A stretch of 22,147 nucleotides of DNA from an uncultured Megamonas sp. (GCA_900554895.1 USIX01000016.1:1-22147); one strand, 5' to 3'. Positions 1-7,636 are shown, counted from the first letter of the stretch. The notes: generated by a model not told the origin, from the letters alone. Numbers and translations: made by a program.

Positions 1-774
1 ATGTGTCTTGCATGGCTGTTACAGAATACAGAAATCGCTATTCCCGTTGCTATTTTCCTCGTGCTGTTAATCGGCATAGCCATCGGCTTCGTTCAGGGAT
101 GTTTTATCTCCATATTCAAGATGCAGCCCTTTATCGTAACACTTGCCGGACTGTTCTTCTGCCGCGGTATGACAGCCGTTATATCGCGCGATACAATCAA
201 TATCGACAATCCTTCCTATGTAGCTATCGCTTCCGAACGTATCGGCATGTTCGGCACGGGATTTATTTCCGTAGGCGCACTCGTAGCAATCATTGTACTG
301 ATAATTGCCATCCTGGTTTTAAAATACACTAAATTCGGCAGAACGCTGTTCGCCATCGGCGGCAACGAAAATTCCGCCTCCTTAATGGGTCTGCCTGTAA
401 CAAGAACAAAAATTCTGGCATACGTAATAAGCGGTTTCTGTGCAGCACTGGGCGGTATCGTCTATTCATGGACAATGCTCTCCGGCTACACTCTTCATGC
501 TATGGGTATGGAAATGGATGCCATCGCCTCCTCCGTTATCGGCGGTACACTTTTAACCGGCGGCGTGGCATTTATGCCCGGTACTATCTTCGGTGTATTA
601 ATTCAGGGCATAATCCTCACATTCATTACATTCCAAGGTACACTTTCTGCTTGGTGGACAAAAATCGTTGTCGGAGCTCTGCTGTGCATATTCATTATTA
701 TGCAGGCTCTCATTACCGAACATAAAAATAAACTCACATCAAAACATTCCATGGAAAGTCCAAAGAATAATTAA
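1..774 (+). CDS. Sugar ABC transporter permease (RbsC/YjfF type), 5' end outside window
   Basis: Inner-membrane permease subunit of a ribose/galactofuranose-type sugar importer (BPD_transp_2 family). The visible 257 residues hold about seven hydrophobic segments and the family signature around QPFIVTLAGLFFCRG (near residue 42), plus the conserved glycine-rich loop GGNENSASLMGLPV and the SSVIGGTLLTGGV segment, which aligns with the ATPase-contact region of these permeases. Family members run about 320 to 340 residues, so some 70 N-terminal residues should lie upstream; the ATG at position 1 sits inside a hydrophobic stretch and is probably internal. The hydrophilic tail ends KNN. It is followed after about 25 bases by a DhaM-like gene in the same direction, suggesting one operon. 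Family assignment is firm; the sugar is unknown. Confidence 0.88.
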   Translation: MCLAWLLQNTEIAIPVAIFLVLLIGIAIGFVQGCFISIFKMQPFIVTLAGLFFCRGMTAVISRDTINIDNPSYVAIASERIGMFGTGFISVGALVAIIVLIIAILVLKYTKFGRTLFAIGGNENSASLMGLPVTRTKILAYVISGFCAALGGIVYSWTMLSGYTLHAMGMEMDAIASSVIGGTLLTGGVAFMPGTIFGVLIQGIILTFITFQGTLSAWWTKIVVGALLCIFIIMQALITEHKNKLTSKHSMESPKNN

Positions 775-799
775 CAATATTTGAATAAAGGTGATAAAA

Positions 800-1198
800 A
801 TGGTTGGGATAGTAATTGTTTCTCATATGGTAAGCATAGCTGACGGTGTCCGCGACATGGCAAAAAAAATCTCCAGTCCAGATTTAATAATTATCGCAGC
901 CGGCGGTGCACCGGACGGCAGTTTCGGCACAGACAGCACCAAAATCTGCAAAGCTATTGAAGATGCTGATAACGGCACAGATGGTGTTGTTGTAATTACC
1001 GATGTCGGCAGTTCTATCATTTCGGCAGGTCTTGCCATTGAGGGATTGGCAATGGATTTACACAAACGTGTCCGCATTGCCGATGCTCCTATTGTAGAAG
1101 GCGCTATTGCGGCAGCTTCCGAAGCCGGTAAAGGTTCTTCTGTCGATGAAGTTTTACATGCTGCTGAACAGGCTAAAAGCGTTTCCAAAAAATCTTAA
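800..1198 (+). CDS. dhaM: DhaM-like PTS-dependent dihydroxyacetone kinase phosphotransferase subunit
   Basis: A 132-residue EIIA-mannose-type domain. In DhaKLM systems DhaM takes phosphate from HPr onto a histidine and passes it to the ADP bound on DhaL, so that DhaK-bound dihydroxyacetone (or a related ketose) is phosphorylated in the cytoplasm. The N-terminus MVGIVIVSH carries the expected phospho-acceptor His9; the conserved block VVVITDVGSSIISAGLAIE follows. I chose ATG at 800 because AAGGTGA lies 6 bases upstream; a GTG at 791 in the same frame overlaps that ribosome binding site. There is no fused HPr or EI domain, unlike E. coli DhaM. It sits directly behind a sugar ABC permease, so the cognate kinase (DhaK/DhaL-like) is expected upstream, outside the window. 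The substrate may be a ketose other than dihydroxyacetone. Confidence 0.88.
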   Translation: MVGIVIVSHMVSIADGVRDMAKKISSPDLIIIAAGGAPDGSFGTDSTKICKAIEDADNGTDGVVVITDVGSSIISAGLAIEGLAMDLHKRVRIADAPIVEGAIAAASEAGKGSSVDEVLHAAEQAKSVSKKS

Positions 1199-1214
1199 AA
1201 CAACTGCTCATAAT

Positions 1215-1258
1215 AAAAAAGAGAAATATTGTCAATCGGCAGTATTTCTCTTTTTTTG
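1215..1258 (+). terminator. Intrinsic terminator after dhaM
   Basis: A perfect 14-bp stem (1215-1228 with 1243-1256) of the type AAAAAAGAGAAATA / TATTTCTCTTTTTT runs into a T tract. It lies 17 bases after the dhaM stop and would end the sugar ABC/dhaM operon. The A-rich left arm makes it potentially bidirectional. Confidence 0.9.
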
Positions 1259-1332
1259 TTCATTAAAACTGACAAAAAACTATTTTCTTTACAACTATAC
1301 TACTTGTATTATGTATTTATTATTTGTTAAAC

Positions 1333-1378
1333 TAATATAAGCTGTTAACCAATTTAATGAAGTAACATTAATATAAGC
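1333..1378 (+). repeat. Direct repeat of TAATATAAGC upstream of araR
   Basis: The 10-mer TAATATAAGC occurs at 1333-1342 and again at 1369-1378, 36 bases apart, just upstream of the araR ribosome binding site. The second copy contains a -10-like TAATAT with a poor -35 (TTAACC, 1345-1350) 18 bases away. It may be an autoregulatory site or chance in AT-rich DNA. Confidence 0.4.
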
Positions 1379-1407
1379 ACAAATTTTTAAAGAAAGGAGT
1401 GTGTAAT

Positions 1408-2493
1408 ATGGGTTCTATAGATGCACCAAAATATACAGATTTAATGAATTGGATTAGAGAACAGATTTTAAGCGGCGAATTTACTGTAGGTATGCGACTG
1501 CCTTCCGAAAACGAACTGGGCAAAAAATTCGCAATAAGCCGCCAGACAGTCCGCCAAGCAACGAGCGTACTGGAAAGTGAAGGACTTTTGGAACGACGCC
1601 GCGGCAGCGGTACGTATGTATCCGCTTCTTCAAATTCCGTCAAAAAAAGCTCATCCCGCAATATCGGCGTAGTGCTGACATATCTGGACGATTATATTTT
1701 CCCGAGCATTGTTAAAGGAATAGAACGCGTCCTGACAAAAAACGGTTATTTCATGCAACTTGCCTTCACTTACAACAGAGTGGAAAAAGAAGCATATATC
1801 TTGGACAGTATGCTGAAAAACAATATTGACGGGCTGATAATCGAACCGTCAAAAAGCGGCATACCGTATATCAACACCGACTTTTACCAGAAAATAAAAG
1901 CACTGAGCATTCCCTGCATTTTTGTTCATGCCGATACCAATCCGCTGATGGGTATTCCCAGCATACGCATGGACGACTACAAACTCGGACAGGCAGCTGC
2001 TGAATATCTGATAAAACACGGACATAAAAATATCGCCGGCATTTTCAAATCCGACGATATGCAAGGACAATTACGCTATTCCGGCGTGATTAACGCACTG
2101 AAACACCACGATTTACTGGCTTCCGAACGAAACATGTATTGGTACACGACAGAAGATATCAAATTGATTAGAAAAGGCAATTTAGATACAGAAATTCTTG
2201 AACGTATCGGCGATGCCACAGCTTTAGTCTGCTATAATGACGAAATGGCTAAAACTCTCATTGACATCTTATCTAAAGCAGGCAAGAAAATACCTGATGA
2301 TATCTCCATCATCAGCTTCGACGATTTGGCTCTGGAGTCTACAATAGGCTTGACCACATTCGCCCATCCAAAACAAGAACTGGGAAAAATCGTGGCTGTT
2401 CAGCTTTTAAAACTTTTAGACAATCCAAATTTCAACGCCAGTATAAAATTCCCACCCAAATTAATAGAACGCGATTCTGTTAAGGCACTTTGA
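1408..2493 (+). CDS. araR: AraR-like repressor: GntR DNA-binding domain fused to LacI-type sugar sensor
   Basis: A cytoplasmic transcriptional regulator of 361 residues. Residues 1-75 form a GntR-type winged helix (motif LPSENELGKKFAISRQTVRQ, then LLERRRGSGTYVS); residues 88-360 form a periplasmic-binding-protein-like effector domain of LacI type (NIGVVLTYLDDYIFPSIVKG at its start, ISIISFDDLALES near the end). This domain pair and length match AraR of Bacillus subtilis, which represses arabinose genes and is released by L-arabinose. Start chosen at ATG 1408, 8 bases after AAGGAG; an in-frame GTG at 1399 overlaps that site. It is monocistronic and lies near araE- and araA-like genes, which share an AraR-like decamer in their promoters. 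The role is inferred from architecture and neighbourhood; other pentose regulators share this fold. Confidence 0.85.
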   Translation: MGSIDAPKYTDLMNWIREQILSGEFTVGMRLPSENELGKKFAISRQTVRQATSVLESEGLLERRRGSGTYVSASSNSVKKSSSRNIGVVLTYLDDYIFPSIVKGIERVLTKNGYFMQLAFTYNRVEKEAYILDSMLKNNIDGLIIEPSKSGIPYINTDFYQKIKALSIPCIFVHADTNPLMGIPSIRMDDYKLGQAAAEYLIKHGHKNIAGIFKSDDMQGQLRYSGVINALKHHDLLASERNMYWYTTEDIKLIRKGNLDTEILERIGDATALVCYNDEMAKTLIDILSKAGKKIPDDISIISFDDLALESTIGLTTFAHPKQELGKIVAVQLLKLLDNPNFNASIKFPPKLIERDSVKAL

Positions 2494-2504
2494 CAGAATA
2501 CAGG

Positions 2505-2540
2505 AAAACCCGCAGTAGTAGCAGTACCGCGGGTTTTTTT
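2505..2540 (+). terminator. Intrinsic terminator between araR and the convergent kinase-like gene
   Basis: Stem AAAACCCGC (2505-2513) pairs with GCGGGTTTT (2529-2537) over a 15-base loop and is followed by a T run. It lies in the 50-base gap between two convergent stops and serves araR; on the minus strand the run of T is shorter, so termination there would be weaker. Confidence 0.9.
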
Positions 2541-2543
2541 TAT

Positions 2544-3122
2544 TTAATTGGAACGGCTCATGACATAATCTTTTATAACTTTTACAGCACCTTCGATGCC
2601 TGTTTTGCCTGTATTAATTACTAAATCGTAATCCTGAGCATCGCCCCAATTAAGGCTTGTATAGTAATTGTAATAAGAAGCGCGTTTCTTATCTTCCAGT
2701 TTTAAATCATCCAGAGATTTATGATAAACGAGCTGACCACGCGTTTTTCTGAAATCGTCATCTGCTACAATAAAGAAGGAAAACGCCTTATGGTCTTCTA
2801 AAATATAGTTTGCACAGCGACCGACAAAAATACCGGAACCCTTCTGTTCAGCCAATGCTCTGATAGCTTTTGCCTGTGGACGGAACATGAACATATCGTC
2901 ATTTTTAATAATGTTATCGAAAATATGTTCATACGGAGACTCTTCACCGTAAAGATTAGCATATGTCAGATTGAGTTCTTCCAATTTACAGCCTTTTTCC
3001 AGATGTTCCGCAATAAGCGCAACGAGTTTTCTGTCATACAGCGGAAGCTGCAGTTCTTTAGCTAAAAGTTCGGCAACTTCACGTCCGCCGGCACCGTATT
3101 GACGACCAATTGTAATTAACAT
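2544..3122 (-). CDS. Cytidylate kinase-like family protein
   Basis: A 192-residue P-loop protein of the cytidylate-kinase-like family (Cytidylate_kin2/AAA_26). The N-terminal MLITIGRQYGAGGREVAELL holds a P-loop variant with Gly6, Gly10, Gly12 and Gly13, followed by a helix and the LPLYDRKLV segment typical of the family; FVGRCANYIL and FRKTRGQL resemble the nucleotide-handling segments. True Cmk proteins are about 220 residues and have a canonical GxxGxGKS loop; here there is GAGGRE, so the substrate is uncertain. A ribosome binding site (GGGAGG) precedes the ATG. The gene starts 30 bases after the araE-like symporter and is probably co-transcribed with it. Its physiological role in these anaerobes is not known to me. 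Confidence 0.85.
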   Translation of the reverse strand: MLITIGRQYGAGGREVAELLAKELQLPLYDRKLVALIAEHLEKGCKLEELNLTYANLYGEESPYEHIFDNIIKNDDMFMFRPQAKAIRALAEQKGSGIFVGRCANYILEDHKAFSFFIVADDDFRKTRGQLVYHKSLDDLKLEDKKRASYYNYYTSLNWGDAQDYDLVINTGKTGIEGAVKVIKDYVMSRSN

Positions 3123-3152
3123 GATATAGACCTCCCAAAATTAATCCCGATA

Positions 3153-4556
3153 TCAGCAACCGATATTGCGAAGTTTTTTACCTTCCATAAGATTGCTTTC
3201 AATTTTTTCAAGCGAAACACCTTTTGTTTCCGGAACAATGTAGATTGTGCAGAAAATAAAGATGACATTTAAAATACCGTATAACCAGAATGTCTGTGCA
3301 GAACCGATACCTTCGAGCAAAGAAAGGAATGTTGCACCGATAATCATATTGGAAACCCAGTTTGTCGTAGTGGAGCATGCAATACCGAAATCACGGCTCT
3401 TGAGCGGCTGAATTTCAGAGCACAAAATCCAAATAACAGGAGCAGCACTCATGGCATAACCGGCGATAGAGAGAATTGTCATGCCAACGGCAGTATAGGA
3501 AATCCACTGAGCTGTATTGCCGCCTTCAAACTGCATGAGGCACCAGCCGAGAACGATAAGAGCAAAAGCCATGATACCAAAACCGATTTTAAGTGCGATT
3601 TTACGACCTGTTTTATCGATGAACTGCATGGAAATCCAAGTGAATACAACAAATGTCATACCGTCTAAAATTGTAGCGAACATCTGATCCGTATGGCTTT
3701 CAAAACCGGCAAGACTGAAAATTTTCGGTGCATAATACATGATGATATTCTGACCAGTGAACTGCTGCATGAACTGCAGGAACATACCGAGAAAAACAAC
3801 ACGGCGTACATTTTTATTTGCTTTAAATAAGGAGAAACCTGCCTGTTTTACTTTTAAGCTGTCAGTAATGTCCTGAAGTTCTTCCTGTGCTTTTTCTTTA
3901 CTGCCGCGAAGAACATTTAAAACTTTCTGAGCTTCAGTCGTAAAACCTTTAGAAGCGAGCCAACGAGGGCTGTCCGGCAATTTTGAAACAGCAAGCACGA
4001 GCAGGAATGCAGGAATACTGATGATACCGAGCATGAGTCTCCAGCTTTCAGTAGGAGCAAGCAGCGTATCGGAAATAAATGCAATAACGATACCGAAGTT
4101 AATCATGAGCTGATACATGGAAATCAAACGGCCACGATGTTCCTTTTCACTCATTTCCGAAAGATACAGCGGAGCAACATATGAAGCAACCCCGATAGAG
4201 AAACCTAAAATAATACGAGAAATTAATAAAATTTCATAATTTGGGGCGAACGAAGAACCGAAACAACCGATAATAAACAATAAACCTGCTGTTAAAATAG
4301 ATTTTTTACGACCTAATTTAGAAGAAATCCATAAAGTAATAACCGAACCGATAGCTGCACCGAACATCATGGAACTTACAATCCATTCCTGCATCTGGCT
4401 CGTAAGCGACAGTTGGTCGGTGATAAACGGCAGTGCACCGGCAATTACACCGATATCAAGACCAAACAACAGACCAGCCATACCGGCTGCAACAGATACT
4501 AATTTGCGCATACGCTTACTTTGTTGAAGCGCTTCTGTGTTAATAGCTGTGGACAT
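3153..4556 (-). CDS. araE: Sugar:H+ symporter, AraE/GalP/XylE-type MFS transporter
   Basis: An inner-membrane sugar porter of 467 residues, the family's usual length, with about 12 membrane segments. Seen motifs: [18 protein letters not shown] in TM1, the [16 protein letters not shown] stretch after TM4, [12 protein letters not shown] before the central loop, [17 protein letters not shown] in TM7 (sugar-binding Gln/Asn residues) and [12 protein letters not shown] at the C-terminus. The N-terminal half reads very close to E. coli AraE, including [14 protein letters not shown]. It is divergent from araA across a promoter region that carries shared AraR-like sites and is preceded by AAAGGTAGG. 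The strongest inference is L-arabinose uptake driven by protons; galactose or xylose cannot be excluded from sequence alone. Confidence 0.87.
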   Translation of the reverse strand: MSTAINTEALQQSKRMRKLVSVAAGMAGLLFGLDIGVIAGALPFITDQLSLTSQMQEWIVSSMMFGAAIGSVITLWISSKLGRKKSILTAGLLFIIGCFGSSFAPNYEILLISRIILGFSIGVASYVAPLYLSEMSEKEHRGRLISMYQLMINFGIVIAFISDTLLAPTESWRLMLGIISIPAFLLVLAVSKLPDSPRWLASKGFTTEAQKVLNVLRGSKEKAQEELQDITDSLKVKQAGFSLFKANKNVRRVVFLGMFLQFMQQFTGQNIIMYYAPKIFSLAGFESHTDQMFATILDGMTFVVFTWISMQFIDKTGRKIALKIGFGIMAFALIVLGWCLMQFEGGNTAQWISYTAVGMTILSIAGYAMSAAPVIWILCSEIQPLKSRDFGIACSTTTNWVSNMIIGATFLSLLEGIGSAQTFWLYGILNVIFIFCTIYIVPETKGVSLEKIESNLMEGKKLRNIGC

Positions 4557-4668
4557 AAAAAAAACCTACCTTTTCACTTAAATTGTACATATTAGAATTA
4601 ACTGACAATTAATATATCATACTTCTTTAAATTATTTGTCAAAGTTGTATGATATCTTTACGTGGATT

Positions 4669-4697
4669 ATTGTACTACACTATCGAATATTTGACAA
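4669..4697 (-). promoter_or_regulatory. Candidate araE promoter
   Basis: On the minus strand TTGTCA (4697-4692) and TACAAT (4674-4669) are separated by 17 bases, each one mismatch from the housekeeping consensus. A second -35, TTGACA at 4642-4637, has only a weak -10 (TGATAT, 4619-4614). TTGTAC overlaps the first -10, and AAATTGTACA (4580-4589) lies in the leader, both placed for repression. Confidence 0.5.
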
Positions 4698-4883
4698 TAG
4701 GTATTTTAATGGAATTTTTAATTTTTTTCAGAATTATTCTTTTTGACTTTTTATTTTTTTATTAAACGTACATATCTATGATTTATCCCGCTTTATCCAT
4801 ACATAAAAAATCCATCGTTAATCAACTTCATTCATATTGTCAATAAATTTTTAAAAATTTCTCAAGTTTTTTTTATTTTCCTG

Positions 4884-4913
4884 TTGAAAATTGTACAACA
4901 TGTATGCTATAAT
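4884..4913 (+). promoter_or_regulatory. araA promoter with overlapping operators
   Basis: TTGAAA (4884-4889), an 18-base spacer and a perfect extended -10, TGCTATAAT (4905-4913). The spacer contains AAATTGTACA and the left arm of an inverted repeat TACAACATG (4894-4902) / CATGTTGTA (4919-4927) whose right arm covers the expected start of transcription. This geometry fits repression by AraR bound over the promoter. The leader would be about 130 bases. Confidence 0.75.
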
Positions 4914-4930
4914 AAAACCATGTTGTATGA

Positions 4931-4976
4931 CAAATATAAATATAAATTTTCACATAACTTTCAATATTTATATTTG
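4931..4976 (+). repeat. 13-bp perfect inverted repeat in the araA leader
   Basis: CAAATATAAATAT (4931-4943) and ATATTTATATTTG (4964-4976) are perfect inverse complements with a 20-base loop. In RNA this would form an AT-only hairpin at the 5' end of the araA message; in DNA it flanks the TGTAC-containing sites at 4891 and 4978 symmetrically. Confidence 0.75.
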
Positions 4977-5048
4977 CTGTACATGATAAAAATATTCAAT
5001 GTGTTTTTTAGATAAGATAAAATATATTTAAGAAAGAAGTTGTTTTTC

Positions 5049-6533
5049 ATGAAAAAATTGCAAGACTACAAATTTTGGTTTATCGTAGGCAGCCAGTTTC
5101 TCTACGGTCCGGAAGCTCTGAAAGCTGTTGAAGACGACGCGAGAAAAATGGTTGACGGCTTAAATGCTTCAGGTAAATTACCGGCAAAAATCGAATTTAA
5201 AGCTGTCGGCACTACTGCTGAAGTAATCGACAGATTTGTAATGGATGCTAACTATGATGACACTTGCGCCGGCATTATCACTTGGATGCACACATTCTCC
5301 CCATCCAAAATGTGGATTAGAGGTCTAAAAAAATTACAGAAACCTTATTTACATCTACACACTCAATATAATCAGGAAATTCCTAACGAAGCCATCGATA
5401 TGGATTTCATGAACCTCAATCAGTCCGCTCACGGCGACCGTGAACACGGATTTATCGGCACCCGTATGCGCCTTGCCCGCAAAGTTGTTGTAGGTTATTG
5501 GGAAACCGATGCAGTTCAGCAGAAAATCGCCAGCTGGATGCGCACAGCAATCGGCGTTATTGCCAGCCGTACATTGAAAGTCGTTCGTTTTGGCGATAAT
5601 ATGAGAAACGTTGCTGTAACAGAAGGCGACAAAGTAGAAGCTGAAATCAAATTCGGCTGGTCCGTAAACACTTGGGCCGTAGGCGACCTTGTACAGTACA
5701 TCAATGCTGTGACGGAAGAAGAAATCGACGCTCAGGTAAAAGAATATGAAACTAAATACGAAATGAACACGGACAACATCGCTTCCGTACGCTATCAGGC
5801 AAAAATGGAAGTCGGAATTAAAAAATTCCTTGAAGATAACAATGCTGACGGTTTCGTAAATACATTTGAAGACCTCTACGGTATGGACCAGCTTCCGGGT
5901 CTTGCAACTCAGGATTTAACCGCTCAGGGCTACGGGTTCGGTCCGGAAGGTGACTGGAAAATTTCCTGCCTCACTGCCGTTATGAAAACAATGGCACAAG
6001 GCATTGACGAAGGTACTGCTCTCATGGAAGACTACACTTACCATTTCGGCAAAGACGGTCAAGACAGCTACAACCTCGGTGCTCATATGCTCGAAGTATG
6101 CCCAAGCGTTGCAGCAGGCAAACCGAAAATCGAAGTTCATGACCTCGGTATCGGCGGCAAAGATGCTCCGGCTCGTCTCGTATTCGAAGGTAAAGCAGGC
6201 AATGCCATCGTTGCTACATTAATCGACATGGGCGGCAGAATGCGCCTTATCGTAAACGATGTTGAATGCGTTAAACCTATCATGCCTATGCCTAACCTCC
6301 CTGTTGCCCGCGTTATGTGGAAACCGCTTCCTTGCCTTGAAAAATCCGCTGAAGCATGGATTTTGGCAGGCGGTGCGCATCACTGCGTAATCAGCTATAC
6401 TGTAACGGCTGAACAGCTCCGCGACTGGGCAAACATCATGGGTATCGAATTCGTTCATATCACGAAAGACCTCGACCTCGATGCTTTCAAAGACCAATTA
6501 ATGCTTTCCGACATCGCTTGGAAATTAAAATAA
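5049..6533 (+). CDS. araA: L-arabinose isomerase
   Basis: Cytoplasmic Mn-dependent isomerase converting L-arabinose to L-ribulose; 494 residues against about 500 in E. coli. It begins KDYEFW-like, as DYKFWFIVGSQFLYG, and carries the metal/catalytic residues in their usual contexts: Glu300 (GPEGDWK), Glu327 (MEDYTYHF), His346 (HMLEVCPS) and His444/His445 (AGGAHHCVISY), aligning with Glu306, Glu333, His350 and His450 of the E. coli enzyme. ATG 5049 fits the family N-terminus; the in-frame TTG at 5040 overlaps the weak AGAAAGAAG ribosome binding site. It is monocistronic: a terminator follows and no araB (ribulokinase) or araD (epimerase) is adjacent, so those steps must be encoded elsewhere or replaced. 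Confidence 0.97.
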   Translation: MKKLQDYKFWFIVGSQFLYGPEALKAVEDDARKMVDGLNASGKLPAKIEFKAVGTTAEVIDRFVMDANYDDTCAGIITWMHTFSPSKMWIRGLKKLQKPYLHLHTQYNQEIPNEAIDMDFMNLNQSAHGDREHGFIGTRMRLARKVVVGYWETDAVQQKIASWMRTAIGVIASRTLKVVRFGDNMRNVAVTEGDKVEAEIKFGWSVNTWAVGDLVQYINAVTEEEIDAQVKEYETKYEMNTDNIASVRYQAKMEVGIKKFLEDNNADGFVNTFEDLYGMDQLPGLATQDLTAQGYGFGPEGDWKISCLTAVMKTMAQGIDEGTALMEDYTYHFGKDGQDSYNLGAHMLEVCPSVAAGKPKIEVHDLGIGGKDAPARLVFEGKAGNAIVATLIDMGGRMRLIVNDVECVKPIMPMPNLPVARVMWKPLPCLEKSAEAWILAGGAHHCVISYTVTAEQLRDWANIMGIEFVHITKDLDLDAFKDQLMLSDIAWKLK

Positions 6534-6549
6534 TCTGCTAACTCTCTCT

Positions 6550-6605
6550 CTTTCCCCCACAAACCCATATTTCCCTTAACAAAAAGGGGGAAAGCTTCTT
6601 TTTAA
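6550..6605 (+). terminator. Terminator after araA
   Basis: CTTTCCCCC (6550-6558) pairs with GGGGGAAAG (6586-6594) over a 27-base loop and is followed by CTTCTTTTT. It lies 16 bases past the araA stop. Confidence 0.75.
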
Positions 6606-6609
6606 AACT

Positions 6610-6651
6610 ACAGCGTATAACTAATATTTCTATTAGCTATACGCTGTTTTT
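6610..6651. terminator. Second hairpin terminator between convergent araA and araC-like gene
   Basis: ACAGCGTATA (6610-6619) pairs with TATACGCTGT (6638-6647), and inside it CTAATA pairs with TATTAG around a TTTC loop; a TTTTT follows on the plus strand. On the minus strand it ends just past the AraC-type gene stop, but the T run there is broken, so it is clearer as a back-up plus-strand terminator. Confidence 0.75.
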
Positions 6652-6655
6652 GCTT

Positions 6656-7549
6656 CTATTTATCTATATTTTTGTTATTTATCTGCCGATATTTTCTTGG
6701 ACTGTACCCCGTTTTCATCTTAAAACATTTACCGAAATAACTCATTTGATTAAATCCTGTTTTAGCAGCAATTCTTCCCACCGGTTCATCAGTATTCATT
6801 AAAAATTCCGCTGCTTTGGATAATCTGTATTCTAACAGATATTTGTACGGTGTTGTCTGCATACTTATTTTAAAACACCTCAGACATTCCGATTTGCTAA
6901 TATTAGCACTTCTGGATATATTTTCCAGAGAGATATCCTCTTCATAATGTCGTTCAATATATAATAAAATTTTTTGCATGCGCAGATTAACAATATTTTT
7001 AGGCTGTTTTGGCGGCAAAGGAATATTTTTCAACATAACGAGCCAGATAGAGGTAAGTCTGGCTAAAACTTCATAGACATAGAATTCCGGCTTGGATTTT
7101 TCAATGATTGTCAACTGATGCAAAATGGCTAGTATTTCATTACACCAGTTTATATTTTTTCCAAAATGATAGATACATAATTTTTCATACTGTGTTATAT
7201 ATTCAACCAGATTTTTAGCAGGACAACCCGTATAAAAAGTTAAAAATTTCTCTGGAAAAACAAAACTATTATAATGACAGTGATTAATGGATTTTACATA
7301 GTGAACAACATTTGTATTTATGAATATCGCTTCTCCTTCATTTACCTTAACGGTACTATCCAGTGTTTTTACCTTAATTGAACCTTCCAAAACATATATA
7401 AACTGCAAATCTTTATGCCAGTGCATAACTCGAAAACCATTGCCCTGAGGATAACTGTTTTCATTAATGACGTTCAAAACAAGATATGGAAACTCCTTAT
7501 TCATATTCAAGTTAACAGCATTAATATAATTATTTTTTTTCGATTTCAT
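6656..7549 (-). CDS. AraC-family transcriptional regulator with cupin sensor domain
   Basis: A 297-residue regulator. The N-terminal half is an AraC-type cupin (MHWHKDLQFIYVLEGSIKV with His43, His45 and Gln49 in the usual places); the C-terminal ~100 residues contain two helix-turn-helix motifs (DISLENISRSANISKSECLR and EPVGRIAAKTGFNQMSYFGK) and the closing GYSPRKYRQ signature. A GGAGAG ribosome binding site precedes ATG 7549. It is transcribed away from an Fsr-like MFS exporter across 167 bases, where direct repeats of RGTGAT lie, so it likely controls that exporter and itself. The effector is unknown; the cupin suggests a small ligand such as a sugar or antimicrobial compound. Confidence 0.9.
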   Translation of the reverse strand: MKSKKNNYINAVNLNMNKEFPYLVLNVINENSYPQGNGFRVMHWHKDLQFIYVLEGSIKVKTLDSTVKVNEGEAIFINTNVVHYVKSINHCHYNSFVFPEKFLTFYTGCPAKNLVEYITQYEKLCIYHFGKNINWCNEILAILHQLTIIEKSKPEFYVYEVLARLTSIWLVMLKNIPLPPKQPKNIVNLRMQKILLYIERHYEEDISLENISRSANISKSECLRCFKISMQTTPYKYLLEYRLSKAAEFLMNTDEPVGRIAAKTGFNQMSYFGKCFKMKTGYSPRKYRQINNKNIDK

Positions 7550-7562
7550 TTTTTCTCTCCGC

Positions 7563-7625
7563 TAATTGGTGATATATTAATAATAAACGGTGATTTTTTT
7601 ATATTTTTTCACTATATCCAGTGAT
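7563..7625 (+). promoter_or_regulatory. Three direct repeats TANNNRGTGAT: candidate AraC-type operator
   Basis: TAATTGGTGAT (7563-7573), TAAACGGTGAT (7584-7594) and TATCCAGTGAT (7615-7625) share the pattern TANNNRGTGAT. The first two are exactly 21 bases apart, two helical turns, the spacing used by AraC-type proteins; the third is 31 bases on, about three turns, and falls inside the promoter spacer. The last copy also forms a TCACT-N6-AGTGA inverted repeat (7609-7624). Confidence 0.6.
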
Positions 7626-7636
7626 AAAATTATAAT
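7608..7636 (+). promoter_or_regulatory. Candidate promoter of the Fsr-like gene
   Basis: A weak TTCACT (7608-7613), 17 bases and a perfect TATAAT (7631-7636). The poor -35 next to upstream direct repeats is what an activator-dependent promoter looks like. Confidence 0.6.

Larger units (their letters stand above)
4557..5048. promoter_or_regulatory. Divergent regulatory region between araE and araA
   Basis: AT-rich 490-base gap with no gene. It holds five GTAC-centred elements (near 4586, 4673, 4769, 4895 and 4980), two of which are identical decamers AAATTGTACA (4580-4589 and 4888-4897). The TTGTAC core matches the half-site of AraR operators known from Bacillus. Promoters for both genes are listed separately. 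I read the region as the shared control region of the arabinose regulon. Confidence 0.65.

Noticed and set aside
823..1188. Long open frame opposite dhaM
   Set aside because: Antisense shadow of a well-supported gene; its low-complexity Ala/Ser/Pro content is what reverse reading of the real frame gives.
6550..6651. Twin hairpins after araA as a mobile-element end or attachment site
   Set aside because: Their position between convergent stops and their T runs are fully explained by termination; no target duplication or transposase was seen.
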